From Alcaligenaceae bacterium (GTDB lineage: Bacteria > Pseudomonadota > Gammaproteobacteria > Burkholderiales > Burkholderiaceae_B): a stretch of 64,000 nucleotides of DNA. Below are positions 1 to 9,340 of the stretch, in pieces. Location: assembly GCA_013416405.1 (NCBI GenBank), contig JACCET010000003.1, positions 124,001 through 188,000 of the forward strand, in the 5' to 3' direction. Made by a program: the position numbers and the translations under genes. The first letter of the stretch is position 1. Each line of letters opens with the position of its first letter. The notes under the pieces were generated by a model. That model did no database searches, had not been told where the DNA came from, and was given only the letters and a program-made list of their open reading frames with translations.

Positions 1-625
1 CGCGCTCGGGGGTGGGGATGTAGCTATCGAGTGCTTCGGCCAATTTCAGGATGGCTTCTTTGCCCAGAGGACCTTCGTCGCCTTCCAGGGCCAGCTTGGC
101 CGAACCCTTGATGACGGGCGTGTCGTCGCCGGGGAAGTCGTACTTGGAGAGCAGCTCGCGCACTTCCATTTCGACCAGTTCCAGCAGCTCTTCGTCATCG
201 ACCATGTCGGCCTTGTTCAGGAACACGATGATGTAAGGCACACCCACCTGACGCGAGAGCAGAATGTGCTCGCGTGTTTGGGGCATGGGGCCGTCGGCGG
301 CCGAGCACACCAGAATCGCGCCGTCCATTTGGGCTGCGCCGGTAATCATGTTCTTGACATAGTCAGCGTGGCCCGGGCAGTCAACGTGCGCGTAGTGGCG
401 CGCTGCCGTTTCGTACTCGACGTGCGAGGTGTTGATCGTGATGCCGCGTGCCTTTTCTTCAGGCGCTGCGTCGATCTGGTCGTAGCCCTTGGCTTCGCCC
501 GAGCCAAATGCCTTGGCCAACACTGTTGTAATTGCCGCTGTAAGCGTGGTCTTGCCGTGGTCAACGTGCCCGATCGTACCTACGTTTACGTGCGGTTTGG
601 TCCGTTCAAACTTACCTTTTGCCAT
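1..625 (-). CDS. tuf: Elongation factor Tu (5' part, runs off the window)
   Basis: EF-Tu is the GTPase that carries aminoacyl-tRNA to the ribosome. The first 208 or so codons are present, beginning [21 protein letters not shown]. The G1 loop GHVDHGKT lies at residues 19-26, followed by the switch II motif DCPGHADY and the guanine-binding NKAD. The ATG at 625 has AGGAG about 8 bases upstream. The rest of the gene lies beyond the left edge. It follows tRNA-Tyr, tRNA-Gly and tRNA-Thr on the same strand, the classical tufB operon arrangement of proteobacteria, so it is probably co-transcribed with them. Confidence 0.98.
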   Translation of the reverse strand, partial: MAKGKFERTKPHVNVGTIGHVDHGKTTLTAAITTVLAKAFGSGEAKGYDQIDAAPEEKARGITINTSHVEYETAARHYAHVDCPGHADYVKNMITGAAQMDGAILVCSAADGPMPQTREHILLSRQVGVPYIIVFLNKADMVDDEELLELVEMEVRELLSKYDFPGDDTPVIKGSAKLALEGDEGPLGKEAILKLAEALDSYIPTPER

Positions 626-673
626 GGCTGACACTCCTGACTATGGAATAGAGCTGTAAATAAAATAAAGTTT

Positions 674-748
<75 letters not shown>

Positions 749-797
749 AACTTTTGTTGCTTTCTGCCTTTGGGGGCAAAATTCAAAAAATCGTTAC

Positions 798-871
798 TGG
801 AGCGGGTGAAGGGAATCGAACCCTCATCATCAGCTTGGAAGGCTGTTGCTCTACCATTGAGCTACACCCGC
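798..871 (-). tRNA. tRNA-Gly (anticodon TCC)
   Basis: The minus strand shows acceptor GCGGGTG / CACCCGC, D-arm AATGGTAGAGC, anticodon loop CTTCCAA and T-loop GGTTCGATTCC, with an encoded CCA. It is the middle tRNA of the Tyr-Gly-Thr-tuf transcript. Confidence 0.97.
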
Positions 872-984
872 GAAGATTCGTTTCACCTGCGCTGCCGTCT
901 TGCTGACTGACTGCATGCGCTTTACCGCAAAAGCGCGTTGCCGGGTTTTCCGTGGTAGTGGCAGCAACGCGCACGATAATGAGC

Positions 985-1071
985 TGGTGGTGGGAGTTGG
1001 ATTCGAACCAACGTAGACGCAAGGTCAACAGATTTACAGTCTGCCCCCTTTAACCACTCGGGCATCCCACC
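985..1071 (-). tRNA. tRNA-Tyr (anticodon GTA)
   Basis: An 87-base class II tRNA with a long variable arm. Acceptor GGTGGGA pairs with TCCCACC, the anticodon loop is CTGTAAA, the T-arm is GGTTCGAATCC, and CCA is encoded. It is the first gene of the tRNA-tuf transcript, 16 bases or fewer from the predicted start. Confidence 0.97.
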
Positions 1072-1079
1072 AAAAGCGA

Positions 1080-1115
1080 ACTCCGAATTATGCAGGGTTT
1101 TTAATGCCCTGTCAA
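1080..1115 (-). promoter_or_regulatory. Sigma-70 promoter of the tRNA-Tyr/Gly/Thr-tuf operon
   Basis: On the minus strand a perfect -35 TTGACA (1115-1110) and a -10 CATAAT (1092-1087) are separated by exactly 17 bases. The predicted start falls around 1080, just before tRNA-Tyr. The consensus quality fits a growth-rate-controlled stable-RNA promoter. Confidence 0.85.
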
Positions 1116-1191
1116 ACACCTATTGACCTTTTAATTTACGGGATTCAAACTAGGTGTTGTTATTTACCCGGTCTGACCCGCAATATTGACC

Positions 1192-2502
1192 TTAGAACCA
1201 GGTAAGCCCGATCGAGATAAGAACGCCGGTCACGAATAACTGTATAAGGCAGTAGCCCATGATGTCCTTGGCCTTCAGCCCCGCAATGGCCAGAACAGGC
1301 AATGCCCAGAAAGGCTGCAGCAGGTTGGTCCAGGCATCGCCCCAGGCTACGGCCATGGCTACACGTGGCATATCGGCGCCCAACGCCTGGGCCGCTGAAA
1401 TCACGACGGGACTTTGTACCGCCCACTGTCCGCCACCCGAAGGAATGAAGATGTTAACGATACCTGCACTCATGAAGGTCCAGAACGGCAAGCTGGCGGC
1501 CGTGGCGAACGAAGTCATCCAGTCTGACAGGCTGGCGGCCAAGCCCGAGTGCATGATGATGGCCATGATGCCGGCATAGAAAGGAAACTGAATCACAATT
1601 CCCGCAGCGCCCTTGATCGCCTCATCAAGGCTGTTGAGCAGATTGCGTGCGCTGCCATGCAACAGGATAGCCAAAACCAAAAACGTAAAGTTGATGATAT
1701 TCAGGTTCAGTCCAGCACCGCGCACTATGTAGTAGTTGAAGATGTAAGCCAGGCCGGCCACGCCTATCAACATGGCCAGAACCTTGCTGTTTTCAAGGCG
1801 GGCTGCGGGGCGATTGTCTGGCTCTGCAACGACCACAACATCTTCCAGCTTGCTCTGCTCGATATACACGCTGTCTTTTTCATCAGGCAGCATTAAACGG
1901 TTGACCAACGGCATCACCACCAGCATGGCCAGAACGATGACGATATTAAAGGTGGAAAAAATGGTGTCGCCGGTGGAGATCAAACCGATTTTATCGGCTT
2001 GGAAGTGGCCTTCAGTTGCGATGGTCAGGGGGATGGAACCAGCCAGACCGCCATGCCAAACAATAAAGCCCGAGTATGCACTGGCTACCAGCAGACGGTA
2101 GTCTACCTTGATGGTGCGGGCCAATTGCTTGGCAAATAAAGCGCTGACCACCAGACCGAAGCCCCAGTTAATCCAGTTGGCAATCAAAGCAACGACCGTC
2201 ACCAATATAATCGCCCCGCCCGGGGTCTTGGCCAGTTTTGCCAGGCTCTGCAAGATACGTTTGACCAGCGGCGTGCTGGCCATCATGTAACCGGCAACCA
2301 GCACCAATACCATTTGCATGGTGAAGCTGAGCAAACCCCAGAATCCGTCACCCCACATGGTGACCACTTGCATGGGCGTCTTGCTTTCGACCAACACAGC
2401 GGCAATACCGGCAACCAGCGTAAGCAGAACAACGAAGATGTAGGGATCGGGTAGATAACGCTCGACCAGTTTTACTGATGAGCGACTTAGTGCTTTGAAC
2501 AT
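1192..2502 (-). CDS. atoE: AtoE-like short-chain fatty acid transporter
   Basis: This is an integral membrane protein of about 436 residues. It resembles the AtoE/TIGR00366 family, thought to import short-chain fatty acids such as acetoacetate or butyrate. Many hydrophobic segments span its length, and loops such as WINWGFGLVVSALFAK and FIPSGGGQWAVQSPV match the conserved family regions. I chose ATG 2502 (MFKALSRSSVKLVERYLPDP) because the 26 codons upstream are not hydrophobic and fall in the preceding leader. It sits alone between the tRNA promoter and the parB terminator. The substrate is inferred from family only. Confidence 0.85.
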   Translation of the reverse strand: MFKALSRSSVKLVERYLPDPYIFVVLLTLVAGIAAVLVESKTPMQVVTMWGDGFWGLLSFTMQMVLVLVAGYMMASTPLVKRILQSLAKLAKTPGGAIILVTVVALIANWINWGFGLVVSALFAKQLARTIKVDYRLLVASAYSGFIVWHGGLAGSIPLTIATEGHFQADKIGLISTGDTIFSTFNIVIVLAMLVVMPLVNRLMLPDEKDSVYIEQSKLEDVVVVAEPDNRPAARLENSKVLAMLIGVAGLAYIFNYYIVRGAGLNLNIINFTFLVLAILLHGSARNLLNSLDEAIKGAAGIVIQFPFYAGIMAIIMHSGLAASLSDWMTSFATAASLPFWTFMSAGIVNIFIPSGGGQWAVQSPVVISAAQALGADMPRVAMAVAWGDAWTNLLQPFWALPVLAIAGLKAKDIMGYCLIQLFVTGVLISIGLTWF

Positions 2503-2571
2503 TTTGTTTTCTTGATCCTGTTGATCGATGGACGAATAAAAGATGCAGCCTGGATCGTAGCATGCAGATAC

Positions 2572-2611
2572 AAAAAACAAGGGTAAGCCCTACGGGGGTT
2601 TACCCTTGTTT
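2572..2611 (-). terminator. Intrinsic terminator after parB
   Basis: A stem CAAGGGTAA (2578-2586) pairs with TTACCCTTG (2600-2608). Read on the minus strand it is followed by TTTTTT (2577-2572). The other strand also has a T-rich exit, so it could work both ways. It separates parB from the atoE-like gene. Confidence 0.8.
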
Positions 2612-2681
2612 TGATGCATAACTAAAGCTAAATTTGTCTATAAGGCGTTAATTTGTCTTAATTATTCAATTTAACTCTTTT

Positions 2682-3602
2682 TCAAGCATCAATCAGCTTG
2701 GCCAGGCCCTGGCGTTCCAGCAAGGCATTCAGATGCTCCCAGCCGTGAAAGTCAATTTGCAGCTGGCCTTTGTTTTTTGCGCCTATTTTCAGACTGACCC
2801 GAGTTCCCAGATAGTCGGACAGCGCCTCTTCCAGCCTTTTAGCGTCGCCATTCTGGGCACTGCCATTACGCCTGGGTTGGGTTTCCTTTTGGTCGGCAGC
2901 CTGAAGTGAGCGACTGACCAGCTTTTCAGTTTCACGCACAGACAGACGCTTGGCGATTACCTCGTTGGCCAGCAAAATTTGAGTAGCCGCATCGGTAGCC
3001 AACAAAGCCCGGGCATGACCCATATCGATATCGCCAGCAAGCAGCATGGTTTGCACTGGCCCGGCCAAATTCAACAGACGCAAAAGATTACTGGTTGCCG
3101 GCCGCGAGCGGCCTATGGCTTGCGCGGCCTGGTCGTGCGTCAGCCCGAACTCATCAAGCAAACGCCTTACCCCTTGTGCTTCTTCCAAAGGATTCAGGTC
3201 TTCGCGCTGAATGTTTTCGATCAGGGCCATAACAGCCGCATTTTCATCGGCGACTTCACGAACCAGCACGGGCACTTCGGCTAGACCCGCCAGCTTGGCC
3301 GCACGGAAGCGCCGTTCCCCGGCAATGATCTCGTACTTGCCCTTATCTTTGCCAAGCAGGGGCCGCACCAGTATGGGCTGCATAATGCCCTGGCTACGTA
3401 TGGAATCGGCCAGTTCATTCAAGGCCCCTTCATCCATACGAGTGCGTGGCTGGTACTTGCCCGCAAGCAAAACGCCTACCTTAAGCGTAGAGGGTAATTT
3501 AGTTTGCGATTCGGCCTGGCCCAGATCGTCGATGGCTCGGGCGTCTTCACCCAGCAATGCGTCGAGACCGCGGCCCAGTCCTTTGGGTTTACGGGTTGCC
3601 AT
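2682..3602 (-). CDS. parB: Chromosome partitioning protein ParB
   Basis: ParB binds parS sites, loads SMC and segregates origins together with ParA. The 306-residue protein begins MATRKPKGLGRGLDALLGED, the usual ParA-contacting N-terminus. The CTP-binding box GERRFRAAK is at residues 95-103, a helix-turn-helix (THDQAAQAIGRSRPATSNLL) follows near residue 155-175, and a C-terminal dimerisation domain follows a glutamine/asparagine-rich linker. It lies 23 bases after parA and ends at a terminator. Three parS sites for it lie within and upstream of mnmG in this window. Confidence 0.97.
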   Translation of the reverse strand: MATRKPKGLGRGLDALLGEDARAIDDLGQAESQTKLPSTLKVGVLLAGKYQPRTRMDEGALNELADSIRSQGIMQPILVRPLLGKDKGKYEIIAGERRFRAAKLAGLAEVPVLVREVADENAAVMALIENIQREDLNPLEEAQGVRRLLDEFGLTHDQAAQAIGRSRPATSNLLRLLNLAGPVQTMLLAGDIDMGHARALLATDAATQILLANEVIAKRLSVRETEKLVSRSLQAADQKETQPRRNGSAQNGDAKRLEEALSDYLGTRVSLKIGAKNKGQLQIDFHGWEHLNALLERQGLAKLIDA

Positions 3603-3625
3603 AGTTGATATCCTTTTCTTATCCG

Positions 3626-4444
3626 TTAAACGCGTGGTCGCGCCTGCTGACGCAAGGCTTCCTTCTTGATGCGCTTGATCAGTTCATCGCCAAATTCCAC
3701 ATAGGCTTTTGCGCCCCGCGAATTCTTGTCGTAGACAATGCCTGGCATGCCATGACTGGGTGCCTCTGCCAACCGCACATTGCGCGGGACGATGGTCTGG
3801 AACACCTTGTCGCCAAAGTGCGTTTCTATTTGTGCCGATACCTGTTGCTGCAGCGTAACGCGCGTATCAAACATGACCCGCAGCAAACCTATTAGCTGTA
3901 GATCGGGGTTGATATTGCGATGTACCCGCTTGATGGTGTTGACCAGATCCGACAGCCCTTCCAGCGCAAAGTACTCACACTGCATGGGTATGATCACCCC
4001 ATGAGCCGATGCCAGGCCGTTAAGCGTGAGCAGCGACAAGGTAGGTGGACAATCTATCAGAATGAAATCATAGTCATCTGTAACCTGGCTTATGGCCTGC
4101 TTGAGCTGCTGCTCGCGGTCGTCCATTTGTATAAGGTCGATTTCGGCACCGGACAGTTCGCGGTTCGCGGGCAGAACATCGTAGCCTCCGGATTCGGAGC
4201 GTACTTTGGCCTCGGTGATGGATGTATCGCCTATCAAGACTTGATAAAGGTTCTTTTCCGCCTGGTTTTTGTCCACCCCACTACCCATGGTGGCATTACC
4301 CTGCGGATCAAGATCTATCAACAGTACGCGTTTGCGCATTGCAGCCAACGCTGCCGCTAGATTGATGGCTGTCGTGGTTTTACCTACGCCGCCCTTCTGG
4401 TTTGCAATGCAAAATATATTGGCAGTAGACATACTGTGGCTCAT
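3626..4444 (-). CDS. parA: Chromosome partitioning ATPase ParA (Soj)
   Basis: A 272-residue deviant Walker ATPase that drives origin segregation with ParB. NQKGGVGKTTTAINLA (Walker A near residues 16-24), LLIDLDPQGNAT and FILIDCPPTLSLLTLNGL are all present. I chose the ATG at 4444: its ATGA overlaps the rsmG stop and it has AAGGA 5-6 bases upstream. The downstream ATG at 4432 has no Shine-Dalgarno. The overlap suggests translational coupling to rsmG. Confidence 0.97.
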   Translation of the reverse strand: MSHSMSTANIFCIANQKGGVGKTTTAINLAAALAAMRKRVLLIDLDPQGNATMGSGVDKNQAEKNLYQVLIGDTSITEAKVRSESGGYDVLPANRELSGAEIDLIQMDDREQQLKQAISQVTDDYDFILIDCPPTLSLLTLNGLASAHGVIIPMQCEYFALEGLSDLVNTIKRVHRNINPDLQLIGLLRVMFDTRVTLQQQVSAQIETHFGDKVFQTIVPRNVRLAEAPSHGMPGIVYDKNSRGAKAYVEFGDELIKRIKKEALRQQARPRV

Positions 4445-5112
4445 AGACTTCCTTGACGACTCATCCAGACCAGACAACGCTGGGCATTCAACTCGGGTAC
4501 GGGCAGCGTTTCAATATGGGTGATACGCCACGGTGTGTTTTGCCGCAGAACCTCAGCTTCTTCTTGGGGCTCACGCCCTTTCATAGCCACCAGATGGCCC
4601 TCAGGCGCGACGTGACGGCCTGCCAAAGTGGCGAAGTCAGCCAATGACGCGAAAGCCCGTGACACCACGATATCGGCCTGGAAAAGGGACATGCGTTCTA
4701 TACGCTGATGATGAGCATGTAAATTACGCAGCTGCAGCACGCCTGACATCTGCCGCACAAAAGCCATTTTCTTTTCGACTGCATCAATGCAATGAACTTG
4801 CCACTGCGCCTGCATGGTGGCAAGCACTACACCCGGCAAGCCTGCGCCGGAACCTACATCAATTATTACCTTATCCGATGCTGTGTTTTTATACAGTATT
4901 TGGTTTAATGGCTTAACGATGGAAAGACTATCGATTAGATGTTGCACCAGCATTTGCTCGGGATCGCGCAAAGCCGTTAAATTATACGTTTTGTTCCAGC
5001 GCTGCAGTTGATCCAGATAGGCTAAAAGTGTGTCAACCTGTTGGACATCCATGTCCAGTCCTAGCGACTGCCCAGCTTGCTGCAACCGTTCCCTGAATTG
5101 TACCTTCACCAT
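4441..5112 (-). CDS. rsmG: 16S rRNA (guanine-N7) methyltransferase RsmG (GidB)
   Basis: RsmG methylates G527 of 16S rRNA with S-adenosylmethionine. The 223-residue protein has the SAM-binding glycine motif VGSGAGLPGVVLA near residues 83-96 and the downstream AFASLADF motif. Its ATG overlaps the mnmG stop by one base (TAATG) and its stop overlaps parA (ATGA), so mnmG-rsmG-parA-parB form one tightly packed operon. Confidence 0.97.
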   Translation of the reverse strand: MVKVQFRERLQQAGQSLGLDMDVQQVDTLLAYLDQLQRWNKTYNLTALRDPEQMLVQHLIDSLSIVKPLNQILYKNTASDKVIIDVGSGAGLPGVVLATMQAQWQVHCIDAVEKKMAFVRQMSGVLQLRNLHAHHQRIERMSLFQADIVVSRAFASLADFATLAGRHVAPEGHLVAMKGREPQEEAEVLRQNTPWRITHIETLPVPELNAQRCLVWMSRQGSL

Positions 5113-7028
5113 TACGCTACTTTTTTCCTGTACTGTAGTCTTTTAAGATGTATAAGCAGTAGAGACACGGCTGCAGGCGTAATGCCCGAAATTCGGCTTG
5201 CCTGGCCTACTGTTTCTGGCTGGCTTACTTTAAGCCGCTGCCTAACTTCTATTGACATGCTAGTAATGGCATCGTAATCGATATCTGACGGTATAACTTG
5301 AGACTCTTGCTCGTGCTGCCTTTCGATTTCTTCCTGTTGCTTGGCAACGTAACCTGCATATTTAATTTGAATTTCCACCTGCTCGGCAGAAACTGGATTT
5401 TCCAAGCCAGGGCCAACCAGCGGCGTTCCATCTTCCTTGTTCAAGGCCATTAGTGCTTTATAGCTGACTTGCGGCCTCTTCAATAAATCGTGCAAGGAAT
5501 ATTCTCTTTCCAACTGCTTACCCAACAATGCTTCTGCAGCGTGATGAGCCAGCGTCTTAGGATTGACCCAAGTAGTTTTCAATCGTTCTGTTTCACGTGA
5601 AACATCTTCACGCTTTTTGCTGAAAGCTTCCCACCTTTGATCATCTACAAGACCTAAGGTTCTACCTATTTCCGTCAGACGCATATCAGCATTATCTTCA
5701 CGCAAGCTAAGCCGATACTCCGCCCGGGAAGTGAACATACGATACGGCTCCGTTACCCCCCGAGTAATCAGGTCATCAACCAGTACGCCTAAATATGCCT
5801 CGTTGCGTTTCGGACACCATCCTTCCAGACCTTTGGATTGCCTAGCGGCATTTATGCCTGCCAACAAACCTTGAGCAGCAGCTTCTTCGTAACCCGTGGT
5901 TCCATTGATCTGCCCCGCAAAGAACAAACCTTTGATGGCTCTAGTCTCTAGGGTAGAACTGAGTTCTCGGGGATCGAAGTAATCATATTCAATGGCGTAA
6001 CCAGGACGCATGATTATTGCATTCTCAAGACCCGGCAAAGTTCTAACCAAAGCAAGCTGGATATCGAAGGGCAAACTGGTTGATATCCCGTTAGGATAAA
6101 TTTCCTGTGTTGTTAAGCCTTCAGGCTCCAGAAATATCTGATGACTAGGTTTGTCTGCGAAACGATGTATCTTGTCTTCGATAGAAGGACAGTACCTGGG
6201 CCCTATACCTTCTATCGTTCCACTATCGCTATACATGGGTGAACGATCCAACCCAGACCTGATGATGTCATGCGTTCTTTCGTTAGTATGCGTAATCCAA
6301 CACGGCAACTGTGCTGGGTGCATGGATTCCTTACCCATATATGAAAATACAGGAATCGGATCGAGATCACCTGCCTGAACCTCAGTTTTGCTGAAGTCTA
6401 TGCTGCGAGCATCTATCCTGGGAGGCGTACCGGTTTTAAGGCGCCCCTGCGGTAACTTCAATTCCTTCAGCCGCTGACCCAAACTAATAGCCGGTGGATC
6501 ACCAGCACGACCAGCGGAATAATTATCCAGCCCCACGTGAATCAAGCCATTCAGGAATGTACCGGCAGTAAGAACAACAGTATGCCCGCGAAACTTAAGT
6601 CCTATCTGCGTCACTGCGCCCACTACCCGGTCGCCTTCGAGCATTAAATCATCGACAGATTGCTGGAATATAGTCAGATTGGTTTGATTCTGCAGTGTCG
6701 TTCTAATCGCCATCCGGTATAGCGAGCGATCGGCTTGGGCGCGTGTTGCACGCACCGCTGGCCCCTTGGATCGATTTAGAATTCGGAACTGTATCCCAGC
6801 TTTGTCCGTGGCATAGGCCATAGCTCCGCCTAGCGCATCAACCTCTTTGACTAAATGACCTTTCCCAATTCCACCTATCGAAGGGTTACAGGACATCTGC
6901 CCTAAGGTTTCCATATTGTGCGTTAGCAATAAGGTACGCGCACCACTACGAGCTGCAGCAAGTGCAGCTTCGGTTCCGGCGTGTCCGCCGCCAACGACAA
7001 TCACATCGTAAATATCTGGATAGAACAT
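5112..7028 (-). CDS. mnmG: tRNA uridine-5-carboxymethylaminomethyl modification enzyme MnmG (GidA)
   Basis: MnmG is an FAD/NADH enzyme that works with MnmE to modify U34 of several tRNAs. The FAD-binding motif [19 protein letters not shown] is at the N-terminus, and the family signatures [12 protein letters not shown] and [17 protein letters not shown] are visible. I chose ATG 7028 (MFYPDIYD, matching the E. coli start MFYPDPFD) over the TTG at 7040. The product is 638 residues, normal for the family. The gene carries a perfect parS site within its coding sequence (5589-5604) and opens the leftward operon next to the origin region. Its partner mnmE is only 3 kb away. Confidence 0.97.
   Translation of the reverse strand: MFYPDIYDVIVVGGGHAGTEAALAAARSGARTLLLTHNMETLGQMSCNPSIGGIGKGHLVKEVDALGGAMAYATDKAGIQFRILNRSKGPAVRATRAQADRSLYRMAIRTTLQNQTNLTIFQQSVDDLMLEGDRVVGAVTQIGLKFRGHTVVLTAGTFLNGLIHVGLDNYSAGRAGDPPAISLGQRLKELKLPQGRLKTGTPPRIDARSIDFSKTEVQAGDLDPIPVFSYMGKESMHPAQLPCWITHTNERTHDIIRSGLDRSPMYSDSGTIEGIGPRYCPSIEDKIHRFADKPSHQIFLEPEGLTTQEIYPNGISTSLPFDIQLALVRTLPGLENAIIMRPGYAIEYDYFDPRELSSTLETRAIKGLFFAGQINGTTGYEEAAAQGLLAGINAARQSKGLEGWCPKRNEAYLGVLVDDLITRGVTEPYRMFTSRAEYRLSLREDNADMRLTEIGRTLGLVDDQRWEAFSKKREDVSRETERLKTTWVNPKTLAHHAAEALLGKQLEREYSLHDLLKRPQVSYKALMALNKEDGTPLVGPGLENPVSAEQVEIQIKYAGYVAKQQEEIERQHEQESQVIPSDIDYDAITSMSIEVRQRLKVSQPETVGQASRISGITPAAVSLLLIHLKRLQYRKKVA
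5589..5604. promoter_or_regulatory. parS: parS site inside mnmG
   Basis: The sequence TGTTTCACGTGAAACA is an exact match to the 16-bp palindromic consensus of chromosomal parS. It lies within the coding sequence of mnmG, so it is both translated and available for ParB binding. Confidence 0.93.
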
Positions 7029-7076
7029 TTCTTTGCTCAAGCTTAAGGCCTAAGGTCTTATTATACTTCTCGACTT

Positions 7077-7092
7077 TGTTCCACGTGAAACA
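7077..7092. promoter_or_regulatory. parS: parS site upstream of mnmG
   Basis: TGTTCCACGTGAAACA differs at one position from the perfect palindrome and is a common natural parS variant. It lies 49 bases before the mnmG start codon, where bound ParB could also affect the operon's promoter. Confidence 0.92.
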
Positions 7093-7121
7093 CATGAATG
7101 ACTATTATTAAAAGAGTGCAA

Positions 7122-7137
7122 TGTTCCACGTGAAACA
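7122..7137. promoter_or_regulatory. parS: parS site in the origin-side intergenic region
   Basis: This is a second TGTTCCACGTGAAACA, identical to the site at 7077 and 45 bases from it. With the site in mnmG it makes three parS copies within 1.6 kb, the usual origin-proximal clustering. Confidence 0.92.
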
Positions 7138-7139
7138 TA

Positions 7140-7400
7140 TGTGCAGAGGCCTTGGGGATATGTCTGTGGATAAGCCCTGAATAAGAGGTGCATAAATAAA
7201 GTTAATAAAAAAATAATTATGCTATCTATACATGTCTGTACTCGACATGAACTTATTTACAGAACCATTAATCTAGCTATAGTCCGATCAAAAATAAGCA
7301 CTGTCTTGTTTGTGAATAAAGCTGTGGATAAACGGTAGAATAAACATTTAATAACTTATTTATATAGGGGTCGGCGGCTCAGGGCTAATTCCATTTCCAG
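7140..7400. other. oriC: Candidate oriC segment 1: DnaA boxes and AT-rich stretch
   Basis: This gene-free stretch holds two perfect DnaA boxes read as TGTGGATAA (7165-7173 and 7323-7331). A TGTGAATAA variant fitting TTATNCACA lies at 7311-7319, and a looser TTATTTACA at 7252-7260. Between them, 7190-7250 is almost wholly A/T, a plausible unwinding element. Adjacent parS sites and mnmG support an origin, the arrangement known in Bordetella. A second box cluster at 9519-9707 competes, so the exact origin is unsettled. Confidence 0.6.
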
Positions 7401-7490
7401 ATCGATTTTGAACGCAAAGGCGAAGTGCAGACAGTATCAGTATCGCGCAAGCTGCGCCAACAAAATACACGATAGCCGAGGAAATGGAAT
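7388..7490 (-). repeat. Palindromic dispersed repeat, copy A
   Basis: A ~103-base element bounded by perfect 11-base inverted ends ATTCCATTTCC (7388-7398) and GGAAATGGAAT (7480-7490). Inner segments are also partly complementary, so the whole unit could fold into a long hairpin. Its reverse complement aligns along its length with 13734-13835, with strong identity in both arms and a divergent centre. It lies between the DnaA-box cluster and the cspA terminator and carries no convincing ORF. I do not recognise the family. Confidence 0.75.
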
Positions 7491-7561
7491 AGCTTATCTG
7501 GTTGGTAGCTTACCTACTCATGATGCTACTGAGAACATGGAAAGGATAGAAAGATTCAATG

Positions 7562-7592
7562 AAAAACGCCCAAGCTTGTGGCCAGGGCGTTT
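7562..7592 (-). terminator. Intrinsic terminator after cspA
   Basis: On the minus strand AAACGCCC (7592-7585) pairs with GGGCGTTT (7571-7564) around a 13-base loop, and the second arm runs into a T-run (7566-7562). It lies 40 bases after the cspA stop codon. Confidence 0.85.
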
Positions 7593-7632
7593 GCTTGTAT
7601 GCGCGGCTAGCGGCGCATATGCTGAACAGGTA

Positions 7633-7839
7633 TTACAGAGGGCGTATCTCTGCTGCCTGGGGGCCCTTGGGTCCGTCATTAACTTCAAACTCAACTTCCT
7701 GGCCTTCGTTCAAGCTGCGGTAGCCGCGCCCTTCAATTGCCGAGAAATGTGCGAACACGTCTGTGCCGCCAGCGTCGGGAGTAATAAAACCGAAGCCTTT
7801 ATCGGCATTGAACCATTTAACTTTGCCCGTCTGAGCCAT
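7633..7839 (-). CDS. cspA: Cold-shock domain protein (CspA family)
   Basis: A 68-residue single cold-shock domain that binds single-stranded RNA/DNA and acts as an RNA chaperone. It has the RNP1-type motif KGFGFI and the RNP2-type motif VFAHFSAI after the usual [17 protein letters not shown] start. The length is normal for the family. An AGGAT lies upstream of the ATG and a clear terminator follows. It stands alone and divergent from the aminotransferase gene; its 5' side (7840-8136) is AT-rich and could hold a long leader, as is common in csp genes, but no specific element is recognised. Confidence 0.95.
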   Translation of the reverse strand: MAQTGKVKWFNADKGFGFITPDAGGTDVFAHFSAIEGRGYRSLNEGQEVEFEVNDGPKGPQAAEIRPL

Positions 7840-8136
7840 GATTTATAGCATCCTAAAAATAAACAAAAATGCAATTAATCAAGGACGCTGCTGCGTATCT
7901 AGACGATCACGCCACCATAGGCGATATTGATTGAACCTAGGGTTTACTGACTGCTAATCACGAACAAAACGTAAGCTTGATTTGACTGCACGTAGGAGCA
8001 TAACCACGCAATGTTGCTTTATCAAATGATAGTTAACCCCAGTGTGGTTTTTTTCCGTCAGGCAACATTATTGCTACAACCATGCGCTAACGGCTATCAC
8101 GCATCACCAAGATCACCAACTATTGAATGAAGAACA

Positions 8137-9315
8137 ATGACCATGAAATTTGAATCAAAACTGCCTAACGTCGGTACAAACATTTTCACCATAATGAGCC
8201 AGTTGGCAACAGAGCATGATGCTATCAACCTGGGGCAGGGCTTTCCTGATTTTTCCCCTGATGAGGCCCTGCTAGATCTGGTTACCAAGGCAATGAAGGA
8301 TGGCCATAACCAATATCCACCCATGGCTGGAATACCCACATTACGCCAGCAAATTTCACAGAAAGTTCAGTCTCTGTACGGGCATCTGTATAACGTTAAT
8401 ACCGAAATAACGGTAACCAGCGGTGCAAGCGAAGCCCTTATGGCCAGCATTCTTGCTTTCGTAAAGGCCGACGACGAAGTCATTGTGATAGAACCGTTTT
8501 ACGACTTATACATACCAGTTATTGAGCTGGTTGGCGGCAGGCCGGTTATTGTGCCCATGCAAGCACCAACCCCCGAGACCCCACGCTACCAGGTTGACTG
8601 GCAACGAGTTCGTGACGCCATTACAGCTAAAACTCGTATGCTGATACTGAATTTTCCCCATAATCCCACTGGTATAAACCTGACTGAAAACGACCTAGAC
8701 AGCCTGGAACGCATAGTGCAGGAAACCGGAATCCTGCTGCTTTCCGACGAGGTTTACGAACACCTGGTTTTTGATGGCCAGCTACATCAAAGCGTTGCCC
8801 GACGCCCTTTGCTGGTAAATCATTCCATTGTCGTTTCTTCCTTTGGAAAAACTTATAGCGCTACCGGCTGGAAAATTGGGTACTGCTGCGCCCCTGCAGC
8901 CATTTCAGCCGAGATCCGTAAAGTCCATCAGTTCAATGTGTTTACCGTTACTTCACCCATGCAGTTCGCCCTGGCCGACTACATGAAAAACCAAGATGCC
9001 TACTTGCGTTTACCCGCCTTTTATCAGGAAAAACGCGACAGATTGCTTAACGGTTTGGCTAATACCAAATTTGCTCCTATGCATAGCGAAGGTACCTTCT
9101 TCCTAATGGCTGATTACAGCAATGTGTCCAACTTACCCGAAGCTGAATTTGCACGCTGGCTCACCATTGAACACGGCATAGGCGTTATTCCTGTGTCCGC
9201 CTTCTACAGGCAACCTGATGCACCAGCGTCGAATCACAACTTAATCCGCTTCTGTTTTGCCAAGCGAGACGAAACGCTGGACAAGGCTATTGAAAAACTG
9301 GCTGGCATTAAGTAG
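8137..9315 (+). CDS. Class I PLP-dependent aminotransferase (methionine aminotransferase / YbdL-like)
   Basis: A 392-residue fold-type I aminotransferase. NLGQGFPDF, FPHNPTGINL and the PLP-lysine region SSFGKTYSATGWKIGY are visible. The N-terminal SKLPNVGTNIFTIMSQLA and the FPDF motif match the methionine / kynurenine aminotransferase-like branch (YbdL) rather than AspC. The start could be ATG 8137 or ATG 8143; neither has a strong Shine-Dalgarno. It is monocistronic between two DnaA-box regions. A GCGATG/CATCGC hairpin follows at about 9341-9378. Substrate is inferred from subfamily likeness only. Confidence 0.88.
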   Translation: MTMKFESKLPNVGTNIFTIMSQLATEHDAINLGQGFPDFSPDEALLDLVTKAMKDGHNQYPPMAGIPTLRQQISQKVQSLYGHLYNVNTEITVTSGASEALMASILAFVKADDEVIVIEPFYDLYIPVIELVGGRPVIVPMQAPTPETPRYQVDWQRVRDAITAKTRMLILNFPHNPTGINLTENDLDSLERIVQETGILLLSDEVYEHLVFDGQLHQSVARRPLLVNHSIVVSSFGKTYSATGWKIGYCCAPAAISAEIRKVHQFNVFTVTSPMQFALADYMKNQDAYLRLPAFYQEKRDRLLNGLANTKFAPMHSEGTFFLMADYSNVSNLPEAEFARWLTIEHGIGVIPVSAFYRQPDAPASNHNLIRFCFAKRDETLDKAIEKLAGIK

Positions 9316-9340
9316 TTGATTCCTTAAAAATATTTCTACA

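Noticed and set aside
7408-7848. A plus-strand open frame over cspA and the repeat
   Set aside because: It crosses a terminator, repeat A and the opposite-strand cspA gene; no homology.
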